64,000 nucleotides of DNA, taken from assembly GCA_902778895.1 (NCBI GenBank), contig CACYZF010000006.1, forward strand, positions 1 to 64,000, written 5' to 3'. A program made the translations under genes and the position numbers. Below are positions 34,431 to 43,151 of the stretch, one piece after another. The first letter of the stretch is position 1, and each line of letters starts with the position of its first letter. The notes beneath the pieces were generated by a model that saw only the letters and a list, made by a program, of their open reading frames with translations, was not told the DNA's origin and did not search any database. Origin of the DNA: an uncultured bacterium (lineage in GTDB: Bacteria > Verrucomicrobiota > Lentisphaeria > Victivallales > UBA1829).

Positions 34431-34466
34431 CCGGGACGCCCTCCGTGCGGGAAACGAAGCCGCGGG

Positions 34467-35225
34467 TCAGCCCTGGGCGTCGATCTCGTCGAGGACTTCG
34501 CTGGCGATGTTTTCGTTGGAGTAGACGGCCTGGACGTCGTCGAGCTCTTCGAGGCGTTCGACGAGGCGGAGGACCTGCTGAGCCTTGCCGAGGTCGTTGA
34601 TGCCGACGGTGTTTTCCGGCTTGCGGGTGAGCTTGGCTTCGGAGCATTCGATGCCGGCGTCTTCAAGCGCCTTGGCGATGTCGGCGAAGGCTTCCGGGGC
34701 GGCCCAGATTTCGGCGATGCCGTCTTCGGCGGTGATGTCTTCCGCGCCCGCTTCGAGCGTGAGTTCCATCAGCTTGTCCTCGTCGGCGTTTTCGCCTTCG
34801 ACGATGAAGTGGGCCTTGCGCTGGAACATCCAGGACACGGCGCCGCTGGCCGCCAGGTTGCCGCCGTTGCGGTCGAACGTCATGCGGACGTCGCCGATGG
34901 TGCGGTTGCGGTTTTCAGTAAGACATTCGACGACGAACGCGGTACCGGCGGGACCGTATCCTTCGTAGGTGATCTCTTCGTAGGCGACGTCGCCGAGTTC
35001 GCCCGCGCCCTTCTTGATGGCGCGTTCGATATTTTCACGGGGCATGTTGCTGGCTTTCGCGGAGGCGAGGGCCATGCGGAGCTTAATGTTGGAAGCAGGA
35101 TCCTTGCCGCCCTGCTTGGTGGCAACCATGATTTCCTTGGCCAGACGGGAAAACGCCTGACCTTTCTTCTTGTCGGTTGCCTCTTTTTTGTGTTTGATAT
35201 TTGCCCATTTACTGTGACCGGACAT
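34467..35225 (-). CDS. yebC: YebC/PmpR-family protein
   Basis: 252 residues from the ATG at 35225, which has GGAG before it and gives the invariant start MSGHSKWANIKHKK. KGQAFSRLAKEIMVATKQGG, MPRENIERAIKKGAGEL and YEGYGPAGTAFVVECLTENR follow. These proteins have been described as transcription regulators and, more recently, as ribosome-associated factors that help at difficult Pro stretches. The ruvC neighbour is common for yebC in other bacteria. Its promoter is at 35278-35305. Confidence 0.95.
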   Translation of the reverse strand: MSGHSKWANIKHKKEATDKKKGQAFSRLAKEIMVATKQGGKDPASNIKLRMALASAKASNMPRENIERAIKKGAGELGDVAYEEITYEGYGPAGTAFVVECLTENRNRTIGDVRMTFDRNGGNLAASGAVSWMFQRKAHFIVEGENADEDKLMELTLEAGAEDITAEDGIAEIWAAPEAFADIAKALEDAGIECSEAKLTRKPENTVGINDLGKAQQVLRLVERLEELDDVQAVYSNENIASEVLDEIDAQG

Positions 35226-35277
35226 AATAAATCTCCATTGTTGCGGGTTTTGCGTTAATAAAGACACTTATCCTATA

Positions 35278-35305
35278 AATATATCACAGGAAAACCGATT
35301 TTCAA
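35278..35305 (-). promoter_or_regulatory. Promoter of the yebC-ruvC-psd-pssA-epimerase operon
   Basis: TTGAAA (35300-35305), 16 bp, TATATT (35278-35283) on the minus strand. The downstream genes are spaced by 36, 18, -1 and -4 bases, which fits one transcript. Confidence 0.6.
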
Positions 35306-35320
35306 CTCTTTTTTTCCGCA

Positions 35321-36349
35321 TCATCGCACCTTTTTTCCGTTTCCGCCTGAATCCGCCTCGGGGTGAACCGGATATTTGCAGTCGGCGAGCCGGAAATCCG
35401 GCGCGGGAAGCGGACGTCCGGCGAGGAAGTCGCGGCAGAGGCGTTCTGCGTCGTCGAGCTGGTCCGGGCGCAGCCATCGGATCGGGCAGCCGTCGTTCTC
35501 GAATTTGCGGAACCAGGAATCCTGACGTTTGGCGAACTGGCAGATCTTCGCATAGAGCTGGTCGTGCATCTCCTCCATCGTGAGCTGTCCCTGCAAGTAG
35601 CGCGCGAGGTAACGGTATTCGAGGCCGAGGAACTCCATCTTCTCCCAGCTCATGCCCTCCGCATGGAGACGTTCCGCCTCCTCGACCATGCCGTTCGCGA
35701 GGCGTTCGTCCAGACGCTGAAGGATCCGGGCGCGCGTCTCCGAACGCGGCCTGTAGAGGCCGAGCACAAGGAAATCGGACGGCGGGAAGGGGCGTTCCAG
35801 GTCGTTCGGCAGCTCATTTGCATTTGCCGCGCGGGCGAGTTCGATGGTGCGGATCAGGCGGATGCGGTTGTCCGGTTCGTTTGCCGGAACGACGCTCTCC
35901 GGATCGAGTTCAAGCAGGAGCCTGCGGAGCGCGGCTGTGTCGAGACTGCGGAGATGCGCGCGGAATTCGGGGACCGGCGCGCCCGGCGCGAGGTGGTACG
36001 AGAACACCATGCCGTGCAGATAAAGGGCTGTGCCGCCGACGAAAAGCGGGACGCGTCCATCCGCCTCGGTTTCGTTCACTGCCGCGGCGGCGTCGCGCAG
36101 GTATTCCGCGAGGGAATACTCGGCGTCAGGAGGCAGGATGTCGATGAGCTTGTACGGGACGAATGGCTGCCCGGGCGGGGCGTATTCCGCGAGGTCCTTG
36201 CCGGTCCCGATGTCGAGTCCGCGGTAGATCTGGCGGGAATCGGCGCTGAGGACGGCGGCGTGGATGCGCGCGGCGAGCGCGACGCCGAACGAGGTCTTGC
36301 CGCAGGCGGTCGGGCCGAGCAGAATGATAATGCGATGTCGGTGGTTCAT
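35321..36349 (-). CDS. miaA: tRNA dimethylallyltransferase
   Basis: 342 residues from the ATG at 36349. MiaA adds a dimethylallyl group to N6 of A37 in tRNAs that read codons starting with U. Motifs: IIILLGPTACGKTSFGVALA (P-loop), VLSADSRQIYRGLDIGTGK, YKLIDILPPDAEYSLAEYLR, PLFVGGTALYLHGMV, and the C-terminal tRNA-binding part with FAKRQDSWFRKF. Length is usual. It lies upstream of the yebC operon but a separate promoter for yebC exists. Confidence 0.96.
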   Translation of the reverse strand: MNHRHRIIILLGPTACGKTSFGVALAARIHAAVLSADSRQIYRGLDIGTGKDLAEYAPPGQPFVPYKLIDILPPDAEYSLAEYLRDAAAAVNETEADGRVPLFVGGTALYLHGMVFSYHLAPGAPVPEFRAHLRSLDTAALRRLLLELDPESVVPANEPDNRIRLIRTIELARAANANELPNDLERPFPPSDFLVLGLYRPRSETRARILQRLDERLANGMVEEAERLHAEGMSWEKMEFLGLEYRYLARYLQGQLTMEEMHDQLYAKICQFAKRQDSWFRKFENDGCPIRWLRPDQLDDAERLCRDFLAGRPLPAPDFRLADCKYPVHPEADSGGNGKKVR

Positions 36350-36379
36350 GGCCGGAAAAACTCCGAAAAAGGCGCAAAA

Positions 36380-36408
36380 ATGAAAAAAAACACAACTTTC
36401 TTTATAAT
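36380..36408 (+). promoter_or_regulatory. Promoter of the lpxC-fabZ genes
   Basis: ATGAAA (36380-36385), 17 bp, TATAAT (36403-36408). The -35 is weak but the -10 is perfect. The -10 overlaps that of the miaA promoter on the other strand, so the two promoters may exclude each other. Confidence 0.5.
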
Positions 36409-36434
36409 ATAACGCCATTTCGACTGGTAATCAC
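36406..36434 (-). promoter_or_regulatory. Promoter of miaA
   Basis: GTGATT (36429-36434), 17 bp, TATATT (36406-36411) on the minus strand, overlapping the divergent lpxC promoter. Confidence 0.45.
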
Positions 36435-36504
36435 GCGAAAAAGCGCTAAATTACAGAGAAAAATATTTTTTTCCGAAACTAACCATGAGATTTTGAGAAA
36501 AACC

Positions 36505-37359
36505 ATGCCGAAACAGAATACCGTTAAAGGTCCGGCCGTCGTCAAGGGCATCGCCCTGCATACGGGGGCCCGCGCCACGCTTCGAATCCTTCCCGCACCG
36601 CCCGACACCGGAATCGTGTTCCGCCGCATCGACATGCCCGGCACGCCCGAGGTCCTGGCGAATGCCCGGAACGTGGTCGATGTGCGCCGCGCGACCACGA
36701 TCGCGTCCCGCACGACCGGAGCGTTCGTGGTGACCGTGGAACATATCATGTCCTCCCTGCACGCCGCGTGCGTGGACAACGCCTACATTGAGATGGACGG
36801 CCCGGAACCGCCGATCGCCGACGGAAGCGCCAAGCCGTATTTCGAAGGGATCATGGAGGCCGGACTTCAGGAACAGGACGCCGAGGCGCATTACTGGACC
36901 GCGAAAGCTCCGATCGTGTTCGAGGAAGGCTCCGCGATGCTCGCGCTGCTGCCCGCCGACGACCTCCGGATCACGTTCACCACGCAGTTCGGCTACAGCG
37001 ACCTCGACACGCAGTTCTTCTCCTGCCAGGTCACGCCCGAAAACTTCCGGAACGAACTTGAGGGTGCGCGCACATTCTGCCCGTACAAGGAGCTGGAACA
37101 GGTCATCGCCGCCGGACTCGCCAAGGGCGGCAGCCTCGACAACGCCATCATCCTGCACGACGGCGCGCTGATCTGCAAGGACGGCCTGCGCTACCCCAAC
37201 GAGCTCGTCCGCCACAAGATCATGGACATGATCGGGGACCTGTATCTGGTCGGAAAGCGCGTCCATGCGCACATCATGTCGGTCAAGTCCGGCCACCCGA
37301 CCCACTGCAAGCTCGCCGCGCTCATGCTCGAACAGGAAGCCGCGGCCGCCGCAAAGTAA
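36505..37359 (+). CDS. lpxC: UDP-3-O-acyl-N-acetylglucosamine deacetylase
   Basis: 284 residues from the ATG at 36505 (a TTG at 36493 is also in frame). LpxC is the first committed enzyme of lipid A synthesis. The zinc ligands fall at almost canonical positions: His80 (VTVEHIMSSLHAA), His237 and Asp241 (VRHKIMDMIGD), and the catalytic His264 (KSGHPTH). GLAKGGSLDNAI and the HTG motif near residue 19 are also kept. fabZ follows after 18 bases; in Bacteroidetes the two are fused, and here they are separate genes. Confidence 0.97.
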   Translation: MPKQNTVKGPAVVKGIALHTGARATLRILPAPPDTGIVFRRIDMPGTPEVLANARNVVDVRRATTIASRTTGAFVVTVEHIMSSLHAACVDNAYIEMDGPEPPIADGSAKPYFEGIMEAGLQEQDAEAHYWTAKAPIVFEEGSAMLALLPADDLRITFTTQFGYSDLDTQFFSCQVTPENFRNELEGARTFCPYKELEQVIAAGLAKGGSLDNAIILHDGALICKDGLRYPNELVRHKIMDMIGDLYLVGKRVHAHIMSVKSGHPTHCKLAALMLEQEAAAAAK

Positions 37360-37377
37360 ACGAAAAGGAGACAAACG

Positions 37378-38301
37378 ATGAAACCCGATACGATTCTTTC
37401 CGTCCGCGACCTCCGGACGATCCTGCCCGTTTCCCTGGATTACCTCATGCTCGAACGCGTGAAGGTCATCGACGAAGACCATCTGGTCGGCTGGCGCAAC
37501 CTCACTATCGGCGACCTGTTCTTTCAGGGGCATTTCCCCGGACGTCCGATCGTTCCCGGCGTGCTTCAGGTGGAGGCCATGGCCCAGCTCGCGGAACTCG
37601 CGGTCCGGGAACGCCTCGACCCGCAGAACACGCTCGATATTTACGTGAAGAGCATCCATAACGTGAAGTTCCGCCGCCCGAACATCCCGGGCGACCGCAT
37701 GTTCGTCGAAGTCGCGGTCAACGGGATCGCGGACGGCGAGGCCAAACTCAGCGGGACCGTGAAGAACAACGGCGGGCTCGCCTGCCAGGCCGACCTCGTG
37801 ATGGCCGTGCGCGAACGCGTGCTGTCCATCCCCGAACCGCCGCCGTTCGGCGCGTTCGACAAGAAGGACGACGATCCGCGCGACGTTTCCTCGGTCATGG
37901 ATATCATTCCGCACCGTTATCCGTTCCTGTACGTCGACTATGTGTCGAAGCTCGAAGAGACCCGCGTGACCGCGGTGAAGAACCTCGGCCATACCGAGCC
38001 GCCGATCCGCACCTATTCCGACGGCTATATGGTGCTGTCAAATTCGATCCAGTCGGAGATCATCGCCCAGTCCGGCGCGCTTCTCCTGCTCGGCCACGAG
38101 GCCAACAAGAACAAACTTGCGCTGTTCATGGGCATCGAGTCTGCCGAATTCAAGTCTCCCGTCTTCCCCGGCGACCAGCTCGTCATGATCCTGGAGTTGC
38201 CGAACCTGACCCGAAGATTCGGCAAAGGCACCGGCACTCTGGCGGTCGGCGGCCGCGTGGTCACGGAGCTTTCCATGGCGTTCGCACTCGTCGATAAATA
38301 A
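37378..38301 (+). CDS. fabZ: Double-domain FabZ-like 3-hydroxyacyl-ACP dehydratase
   Basis: 307 residues, about twice a normal FabZ, with two hotdog domains (residues ~8-150 and ~168-307). AAGGAG lies before the ATG. Domain 1 keeps the catalytic loop GHFPGRPIVPGVLQVEAMAQ (His52, Glu66) but its ILPHRYPFLLVD motif has become ILPVSLDYLMLE. Domain 2 keeps IIPHRYPFLYVDYV (178-189) but its catalytic loop is rewritten (TYSDGYMVLSNSIQSEIIAQ; Glu227 remains, His is lost). So each half keeps what the other has lost, and domain 1 probably holds the activity. It dehydrates 3-hydroxyacyl-ACP and competes with LpxA/LpxC for precursor. No fusion to LpxC is seen. Confidence 0.9.
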   Translation: MKPDTILSVRDLRTILPVSLDYLMLERVKVIDEDHLVGWRNLTIGDLFFQGHFPGRPIVPGVLQVEAMAQLAELAVRERLDPQNTLDIYVKSIHNVKFRRPNIPGDRMFVEVAVNGIADGEAKLSGTVKNNGGLACQADLVMAVRERVLSIPEPPPFGAFDKKDDDPRDVSSVMDIIPHRYPFLYVDYVSKLEETRVTAVKNLGHTEPPIRTYSDGYMVLSNSIQSEIIAQSGALLLLGHEANKNKLALFMGIESAEFKSPVFPGDQLVMILELPNLTRRFGKGTGTLAVGGRVVTELSMAFALVDK

Positions 38302-38375
38302 ATCCTGACTTACAAGCCGGGCGGCCGGCGCCGCCCAACCCCCTGAAATCAAGTTCAAAACAGGAGATCCGATCA

Positions 38376-39191
38376 ATGAGACAAAAAATTCTGATGCTGG
38401 CTGCGGTGTTTTTCGGCGTGCTGGCTTTTATCTTCACCTACCAGCAGATCAAACAGGAACGCAGCAAGATCATGAACAGCGCCGTCCGCGTCCGTCTGAT
38501 CAGGATGAAGACCGATGTGGCCGAAGGCGACAAGCTCATGGAATCGGATATCGAGATGTTTGAGACCATGCGGTTCGCCGGCGCCGCAAATACGCTCGAA
38601 ATCCCCTGGGACCGCCGGACCGACGTGATCGGGTCGCCCGTACGCTCCATCGTGAGAAAGGGCGACATCCTCACCTGGCGCGATTTCAAGCAGGTCTTCA
38701 CGAAAGAACGTACCGGACTTCCCGCGCAGACGCGTTCCGGCTGGCGCGCGATCTCGATCCCGGTCAGCCAGGTGACCTCGGTTTCCGGCCTGATCCGCCC
38801 GAACAACTTCGTCGACGTGATCGGCACGTTCCATTTCCCGGACACCAAGGGCGATTCCTCTCTTGATACGGTCACGATGACGATCCTTCAGCGCGTCAAG
38901 GTGCTGGCCACCGGCGCGGACATCGGTTATGCGCAGCAGAACGGTTCCCAGACCAGTGCTTCCTCCGGTGCGCGTTCCTACAGCACCGTCACGCTCGAGC
39001 TGACTCCGAAAGAAGTCGAGATGATCATTTTCGCCCAGCAGAAAGGCTCGCTGACGCTGTCTCTGCGTAGCTATGAAGATCCGAACATCACGACCGACGT
39101 GCAGAGTGTTGACTGGGCCTATCTCCAGCAGCACATCAAGGATTACACGTCCGAACGCGAACAGCTGCTCAAGAAAACGTCCGGGTATTGA
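38376..39191 (+). CDS. cpaB: Flp pilus assembly protein CpaB (RcpC)
   Basis: 271 residues. An N-terminal anchor (QKILMLAAVFFGVLAFIFTY) is followed by the SAF-like domain (VRLIRMKTDVAEGDKLMESD, residues ~40-110) and the CpaB-specific part: SGWRAISIPVSQVTSVSGLI, RPNNFVDVIGTF, then TVTMTILQRVKVLATGADIG and STVTLELTPKEVEMIIFAQQ. CpaB is an accessory part of the Tad pilus machine between inner membrane and secretin. It has a good ribosome-binding site and heads the Tad genes, which run to 45998. Confidence 0.92.
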   Translation: MRQKILMLAAVFFGVLAFIFTYQQIKQERSKIMNSAVRVRLIRMKTDVAEGDKLMESDIEMFETMRFAGAANTLEIPWDRRTDVIGSPVRSIVRKGDILTWRDFKQVFTKERTGLPAQTRSGWRAISIPVSQVTSVSGLIRPNNFVDVIGTFHFPDTKGDSSLDTVTMTILQRVKVLATGADIGYAQQNGSQTSASSGARSYSTVTLELTPKEVEMIIFAQQKGSLTLSLRSYEDPNITTDVQSVDWAYLQQHIKDYTSEREQLLKKTSGY

Positions 39192-39212
39192 GCCGGGCAA
39201 GGAGTTCCTTCC

Positions 39213-40922
39213 ATGGTCGAAGTCATTCTGAAAATGCCCGGACAGCCGGACTCCCCGCTGAGCATCCCGCCGGGACAATATCAGGTCGGTTCCTCGGAGG
39301 CCGTGCCGATTCAGCTTCCGTTCGTGGGCGTCTCGAAGCTCCACTGCGTGCTTCAGGCCACGGAATCCACGCTCCGCATCGCGGACCTCGGAAGTTCCAA
39401 CGGTACTTACCTGAACGGCCAGCGCATTGGACGCGAATTCGTGAATGTCCCGGCGGACAGCGACATTGAGATCGGATCCGTCCATATTCACGTCGGTGCG
39501 ATCCAGTCGGGGGCTACAGCGGTCAGTACGATGTCCGCTCCGCCGTCGCCCGCCGCTCCGGATGATCCCGAACAGCAGTTTCAAAGCCGCATCCTCGCGG
39601 TCAGCGGCATTCCGATGTCGGCACGTCCGCTCGTCCAGGAGATCAAGAAGCAGGCGCACAGCGAATTGCTTGCCCGTCTGAATATGAAACGCCTTGCGCT
39701 CAACAGTATTTCGGAAAACGACCTGGAGGAAAAGGCCCGGACGACCATCCACGAGATCCTGAATGAGCTTTCCATCCCGCTTCCGGCAGGCGTTACGCAG
39801 GAGAAGATCGAGAACGAGCTCAAGCATGAGGCGATCGGCCTGGGGCCGCTGGAAGACCTCATTTCGCGCGACGACATCACCGAAATCATGGTCAACGGCC
39901 CGGACAACGTCTATGTCGAGCACAAGGGCGTGCTGTACAAGACAGATACCGCGTTCGCCGACGACCATCAGGTCCTCGCCGCGATCGACCGCATCGTCTC
40001 TCCGCTCGGACGCCGCATCGACGAAAGTTCGCCGATGGTGGACGCCCGCCTCAAGGACGGTTCCCGTGTGAACGCGATCATCCCTCCGCTTTCCCTGGTC
40101 GGTCCCTCGATCACGATCCGTAAGTTCGCGAAAACGCCGCTCACGGTGGAGAACCTGATCTCGTACGGATCGATTACCGCCGAAATCGCGCATTTTCTGG
40201 ACGTCTGCGTGAAGATCCGCAAGAACATCCTGATCTCCGGCGGTACGGGCAGCGGCAAGACGACTCTGCTGAATATCCTGAGCGGCTATCTGCCCGGGAA
40301 GGAACGCATCATCACCATTGAAGACGCCGCCGAACTCCAGTTGAGGCAGGAACACCTCGTCCGCCTCGAATCCCGTCCGGCCAACATCGAAGGGAAGGGC
40401 GAGGTCACGATCCGCGATCTGGTCCGCAACTCCCTGCGTATGCGCCCGGACCGCATCGTCATCGGCGAATGCCGCGGCGGCGAGGCTCTTGACATGCTCC
40501 AGGCCATGAACACCGGTCATGACGGTTCGCTGACCACCATCCACGCCAACTCCCCGCGCGACGCGCTTGCCCGCCTTGAAACGCTTGTCCTGATGGCCGG
40601 GTTCGACCTGCCGCTGCGCGCCATCCGCGAACAGATCGCGTCCGCCATCTCCATCATCGTCCAGATCAACCGCGAGAAGGACGGCAGCCGCAAGGTGGTC
40701 TGCGTGAGCGAGATCACCAAGATGGAAGGCGACATCATCACCATGCAGGACCTCTTTACGTTCAAGCAGGACGGATGGAGCGAGGACGGCCGTCTGCTCG
40801 GCCATTTCGAGCCGACCGGGGCGATCCCGACCTTCATGGAGGACATCCGCCGCGCGAACCTCGACCTGGACATTTCCATCTTTACGCCGCCGAAAAAGCC
40901 CGGCATGAGGGGAGGCTTGTGA
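39213..40922 (+). CDS. tadA: Tad secretion ATPase TadA/CpaF with N-terminal FHA domain
   Basis: 569 residues. Residues ~22-95 form an FHA domain (GSS at 26, SKLHC at 41, SSNGTYLNG at 61-69), which in other proteins binds phosphothreonine. A Pro/Ala linker follows, then the CpaF ATPase: [38 protein letters not shown] (Walker A), [12 protein letters not shown] (Asp box), [19 protein letters not shown] (Walker B) and [18 protein letters not shown] (His box). It powers Tad pilus assembly as a hexamer. The FHA fusion suggests control by Ser/Thr kinases; none is in the window. Confidence 0.95.
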   Translation: MVEVILKMPGQPDSPLSIPPGQYQVGSSEAVPIQLPFVGVSKLHCVLQATESTLRIADLGSSNGTYLNGQRIGREFVNVPADSDIEIGSVHIHVGAIQSGATAVSTMSAPPSPAAPDDPEQQFQSRILAVSGIPMSARPLVQEIKKQAHSELLARLNMKRLALNSISENDLEEKARTTIHEILNELSIPLPAGVTQEKIENELKHEAIGLGPLEDLISRDDITEIMVNGPDNVYVEHKGVLYKTDTAFADDHQVLAAIDRIVSPLGRRIDESSPMVDARLKDGSRVNAIIPPLSLVGPSITIRKFAKTPLTVENLISYGSITAEIAHFLDVCVKIRKNILISGGTGSGKTTLLNILSGYLPGKERIITIEDAAELQLRQEHLVRLESRPANIEGKGEVTIRDLVRNSLRMRPDRIVIGECRGGEALDMLQAMNTGHDGSLTTIHANSPRDALARLETLVLMAGFDLPLRAIREQIASAISIIVQINREKDGSRKVVCVSEITKMEGDIITMQDLFTFKQDGWSEDGRLLGHFEPTGAIPTFMEDIRRANLDLDISIFTPPKKPGMRGGL

Positions 40923-40923
40923 T

Positions 40924-41823
40924 ATGATGGAGTTTGTTCAGAACAACATGTATCTCTTCGCTTCGGTCAGCGCCGGGCTGTGTGCGCTCTTCGCCACGTT
41001 CGTGATCGTGGAGTTTACATCGTACACTTCGGCGCGCTACAGGGAACGTTTCCTTGCCGAAGCGGCGGTTGAGCTGGACGACATCCTGCTTCAAATGCCC
41101 GCGAACCGGATCCTGGACCTGAGCATCGCGATTGCCGCCGCCTCGTTCATCCTGTTCGGCGGCCTGAGTTCGTTCCTGTCGGACGAAGTCAACTGGATCC
41201 GCACGGTCACGATCGGCACGGCTTCCGCTGTTATTGCCTTTCTGGCTCCCCGTTTTTATCTCCGGGCGCTGAAAAAACAGCGTCTGGCCAAGTTCAACGA
41301 ACAGTTGGAAGATGCGCTTCTCTCCATGAGCAGTGCGTTGAAGGCCGGGTTCAGCATCACGCAGGCGCTGGAAAACGTCGCCTCGGAGAACCGTCATCCC
41401 ATTTCGTTCGAGTTCACGCTGCTTCTGCAGGAACTCCGCCTCGGCGTGCAGTTCGATACCGCGCTCCGCAAGATGGCGGACCGTCTGGAGTCGCAGGACT
41501 TCGAGCTTGTGGCCGTGGCGATCATCACGGCGCGTCAGACCGGCGGCGAGCTGACCTCGGTGCTGGAGGAACTCGCCGGCGTGATCCGCGAACGCATGCG
41601 CATCATGCAACGTGTACGCGCCCTCACTTCCCAGGGGCGCATGCAGGCATGGCTGATCGCGTCCGTTCCGTTCGTCCTGATGTTCGCGATGATGCGTCTT
41701 GCGCCCGATCTGATGGACGCGTTCTTCGGGTCTTTCATCGGGATCGTGGTTCTGCTTGCGGTTGTGTGCATGGTCGTCTGCGGGTTCCTCTGGATCCGGA
41801 AGATCACGACGATCGACGTGTAA
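40924..41823 (+). CDS. tadB: Tad inner-membrane platform protein TadB
   Basis: 299 residues. A first membrane segment (residues ~10-28), a second and third near 60-105, then the GspF-type cytoplasmic domain: FNEQLEDALLSMSSALKAGF, SITQALENVASEN, FTLLLQELRLGVQFDTALRK and IITARQTGGELTSVLEELA, then two C-terminal TM helices. It forms the platform with TadC and recruits TadA. One base separates it from tadA. Confidence 0.93.
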   Translation: MMEFVQNNMYLFASVSAGLCALFATFVIVEFTSYTSARYRERFLAEAAVELDDILLQMPANRILDLSIAIAAASFILFGGLSSFLSDEVNWIRTVTIGTASAVIAFLAPRFYLRALKKQRLAKFNEQLEDALLSMSSALKAGFSITQALENVASENRHPISFEFTLLLQELRLGVQFDTALRKMADRLESQDFELVAVAIITARQTGGELTSVLEELAGVIRERMRIMQRVRALTSQGRMQAWLIASVPFVLMFAMMRLAPDLMDAFFGSFIGIVVLLAVVCMVVCGFLWIRKITTIDV

Positions 41824-41838
41824 GGAAGGAGACGGGAT

Positions 41839-42717
41839 ATGGATCAAATGCTCATACTTCTGGCAAGTATCTCAGCCGGCCTTTGCGCTGCCTCCATTGT
41901 GCTGCTCGCCGCGGAAATGATCGCCGCCATCGACGTCGAGAAGGCTCAGTTCGGCGACGACGCCCGTTCCATTCCGGTTCTGTTCCGCATCTTCCTGCCG
42001 TTCTCGCCGAACTTCCGGCAGCTCTGCTCCTCGGAATCTCTCGCCGGGACGATGAAGAAACTGCGCGAACAGCTCGCAATGGCGGGCTATGAACAGGTTT
42101 TGACGGCCGAACAGTTCATGACGGTCCGCATCCTGTTCGGCGCATTCGGCATTGTTTTCACGATTCTCTTTTTTGCCTCGGGCAACGCGATGGCGGGACT
42201 TCTGGTCCTGTTCTGTGCTGTCCTGTATCCGCAGGTGTGGCTGAGGGGACTGATCACGAAACGCCATCTGCAGATTCTGAAAGCCTTGCCGAACGTGCTG
42301 GATTTGCTGACGCTGTCCGTCGAAGCGGGCAAGGATTTCGTGACGGCTCTGCGCGATATCCTGAACAGGCGTGCGGCGGACGAACTTGGTCTGGAACTCC
42401 GCAAGGCGCTGCATGAGATTCAGCTCGGCAAGCCGCGGCAGACCGCTTTGAAGGAAATGACGCAGCGTGTCCGCCAGCCTGAACTGACAAGCGTTCTGAA
42501 CGCGATCATTCAGTCCGATGAGCTCGGCGTGAGCATCGGCCAGGTTCTGCGGATTCAGGCGGAACAGCTCCGCGCAAAACGGTTCGCCCGCGCCGAAAAA
42601 CTTGCGAGCGAGGCTCCCGTAAAGATCCTGTTCCCGGTGGCGCTGCTGATCTTCCCCGCCGTCTTCACCGTAGTCATCGCGCCGATGCTGATGCGCGCGC
42701 TGGAGATGTTCCGATGA
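41839..42717 (+). CDS. tadC: Tad inner-membrane platform protein TadC
   Basis: 292 residues, AAGGAGG before the ATG. It has the same GspF-type design as TadB: an N-terminal TM, two TM near residues 100-135, the domain ALPNVLDLLTLSVEAGKDFV and ELRKALHEIQLGKPRQTALK, SDELGVSIGQVLRIQAEQLR, and C-terminal TM segments. It probably pairs with TadB. The stop overlaps the start of the DUF192 gene by four bases. Confidence 0.92.
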   Translation: MDQMLILLASISAGLCAASIVLLAAEMIAAIDVEKAQFGDDARSIPVLFRIFLPFSPNFRQLCSSESLAGTMKKLREQLAMAGYEQVLTAEQFMTVRILFGAFGIVFTILFFASGNAMAGLLVLFCAVLYPQVWLRGLITKRHLQILKALPNVLDLLTLSVEAGKDFVTALRDILNRRAADELGLELRKALHEIQLGKPRQTALKEMTQRVRQPELTSVLNAIIQSDELGVSIGQVLRIQAEQLRAKRFARAEKLASEAPVKILFPVALLIFPAVFTVVIAPMLMRALEMFR

Positions 42718-43151
42718 TCCGAAACCTGACGAGACAGACCGTGCTTTCCTACCGGACCTTCCATGCTGTGTCGTTCGGCGACCGCCTGCGTGGGATGATC
42801 GGACGCCCGTTCGAGCAGATCGGGATCGATGCGATGGTCTTTCCGTCATGTTCCAGCATCCATACTTTTTTCATGACGTTTCCCATAGACGTGATCTTCC
42901 TCGGGACGGACAACACCGTCCTGTCGACATACCCGGACTGCCGCCCCTGGCGTCCGGCGATTTGGTGCAAGGGGGCTCAGTCTGTGATCGAACTCCCCGC
43001 CGGCGCGCTCGCGCACACGGGAACCTTCCCCGGCGACCGTCTGGACCTGAATGCCGAGACGGTTGCGCCGGAAAAACGGACCAAGTATTCCACTCATGCA
43101 GCCGGGGAACAAAGCACTGTGTGCCCCAGCAAGGAGAATCCGACAGTATGA
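42714..43151 (+). CDS. DUF192 family protein
   Basis: 145 residues. The DUF192 core is present: RLRGMIGR near residues 25-32, SCSSIHTFFMTFPIDVIFLG, and SVIELPAGALAHTGTFPGDRL. The fold is a small beta barrel of unknown role; family members are often exported, but no signal peptide is seen here. DUF192 genes are often found beside tad genes, as here between tadC and an FHA gene, with four-base overlaps on both sides. The last ~30 residues are polar and lie beyond the domain. Confidence 0.88.
   Translation: MIRNLTRQTVLSYRTFHAVSFGDRLRGMIGRPFEQIGIDAMVFPSCSSIHTFFMTFPIDVIFLGTDNTVLSTYPDCRPWRPAIWCKGAQSVIELPAGALAHTGTFPGDRLDLNAETVAPEKRTKYSTHAAGEQSTVCPSKENPTV

Noticed and set aside
36493..38301. LpxC-FabZ fusion as in Bacteroidetes
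   Set aside because: There is a stop codon, an 18-base gap and a strong ribosome-binding site between the two genes.
38373..40805. An 810-codon minus-strand frame opposite cpaB and tadA
   Set aside because: The plus strand carries complete CpaB and CpaF motifs; the antisense has none.
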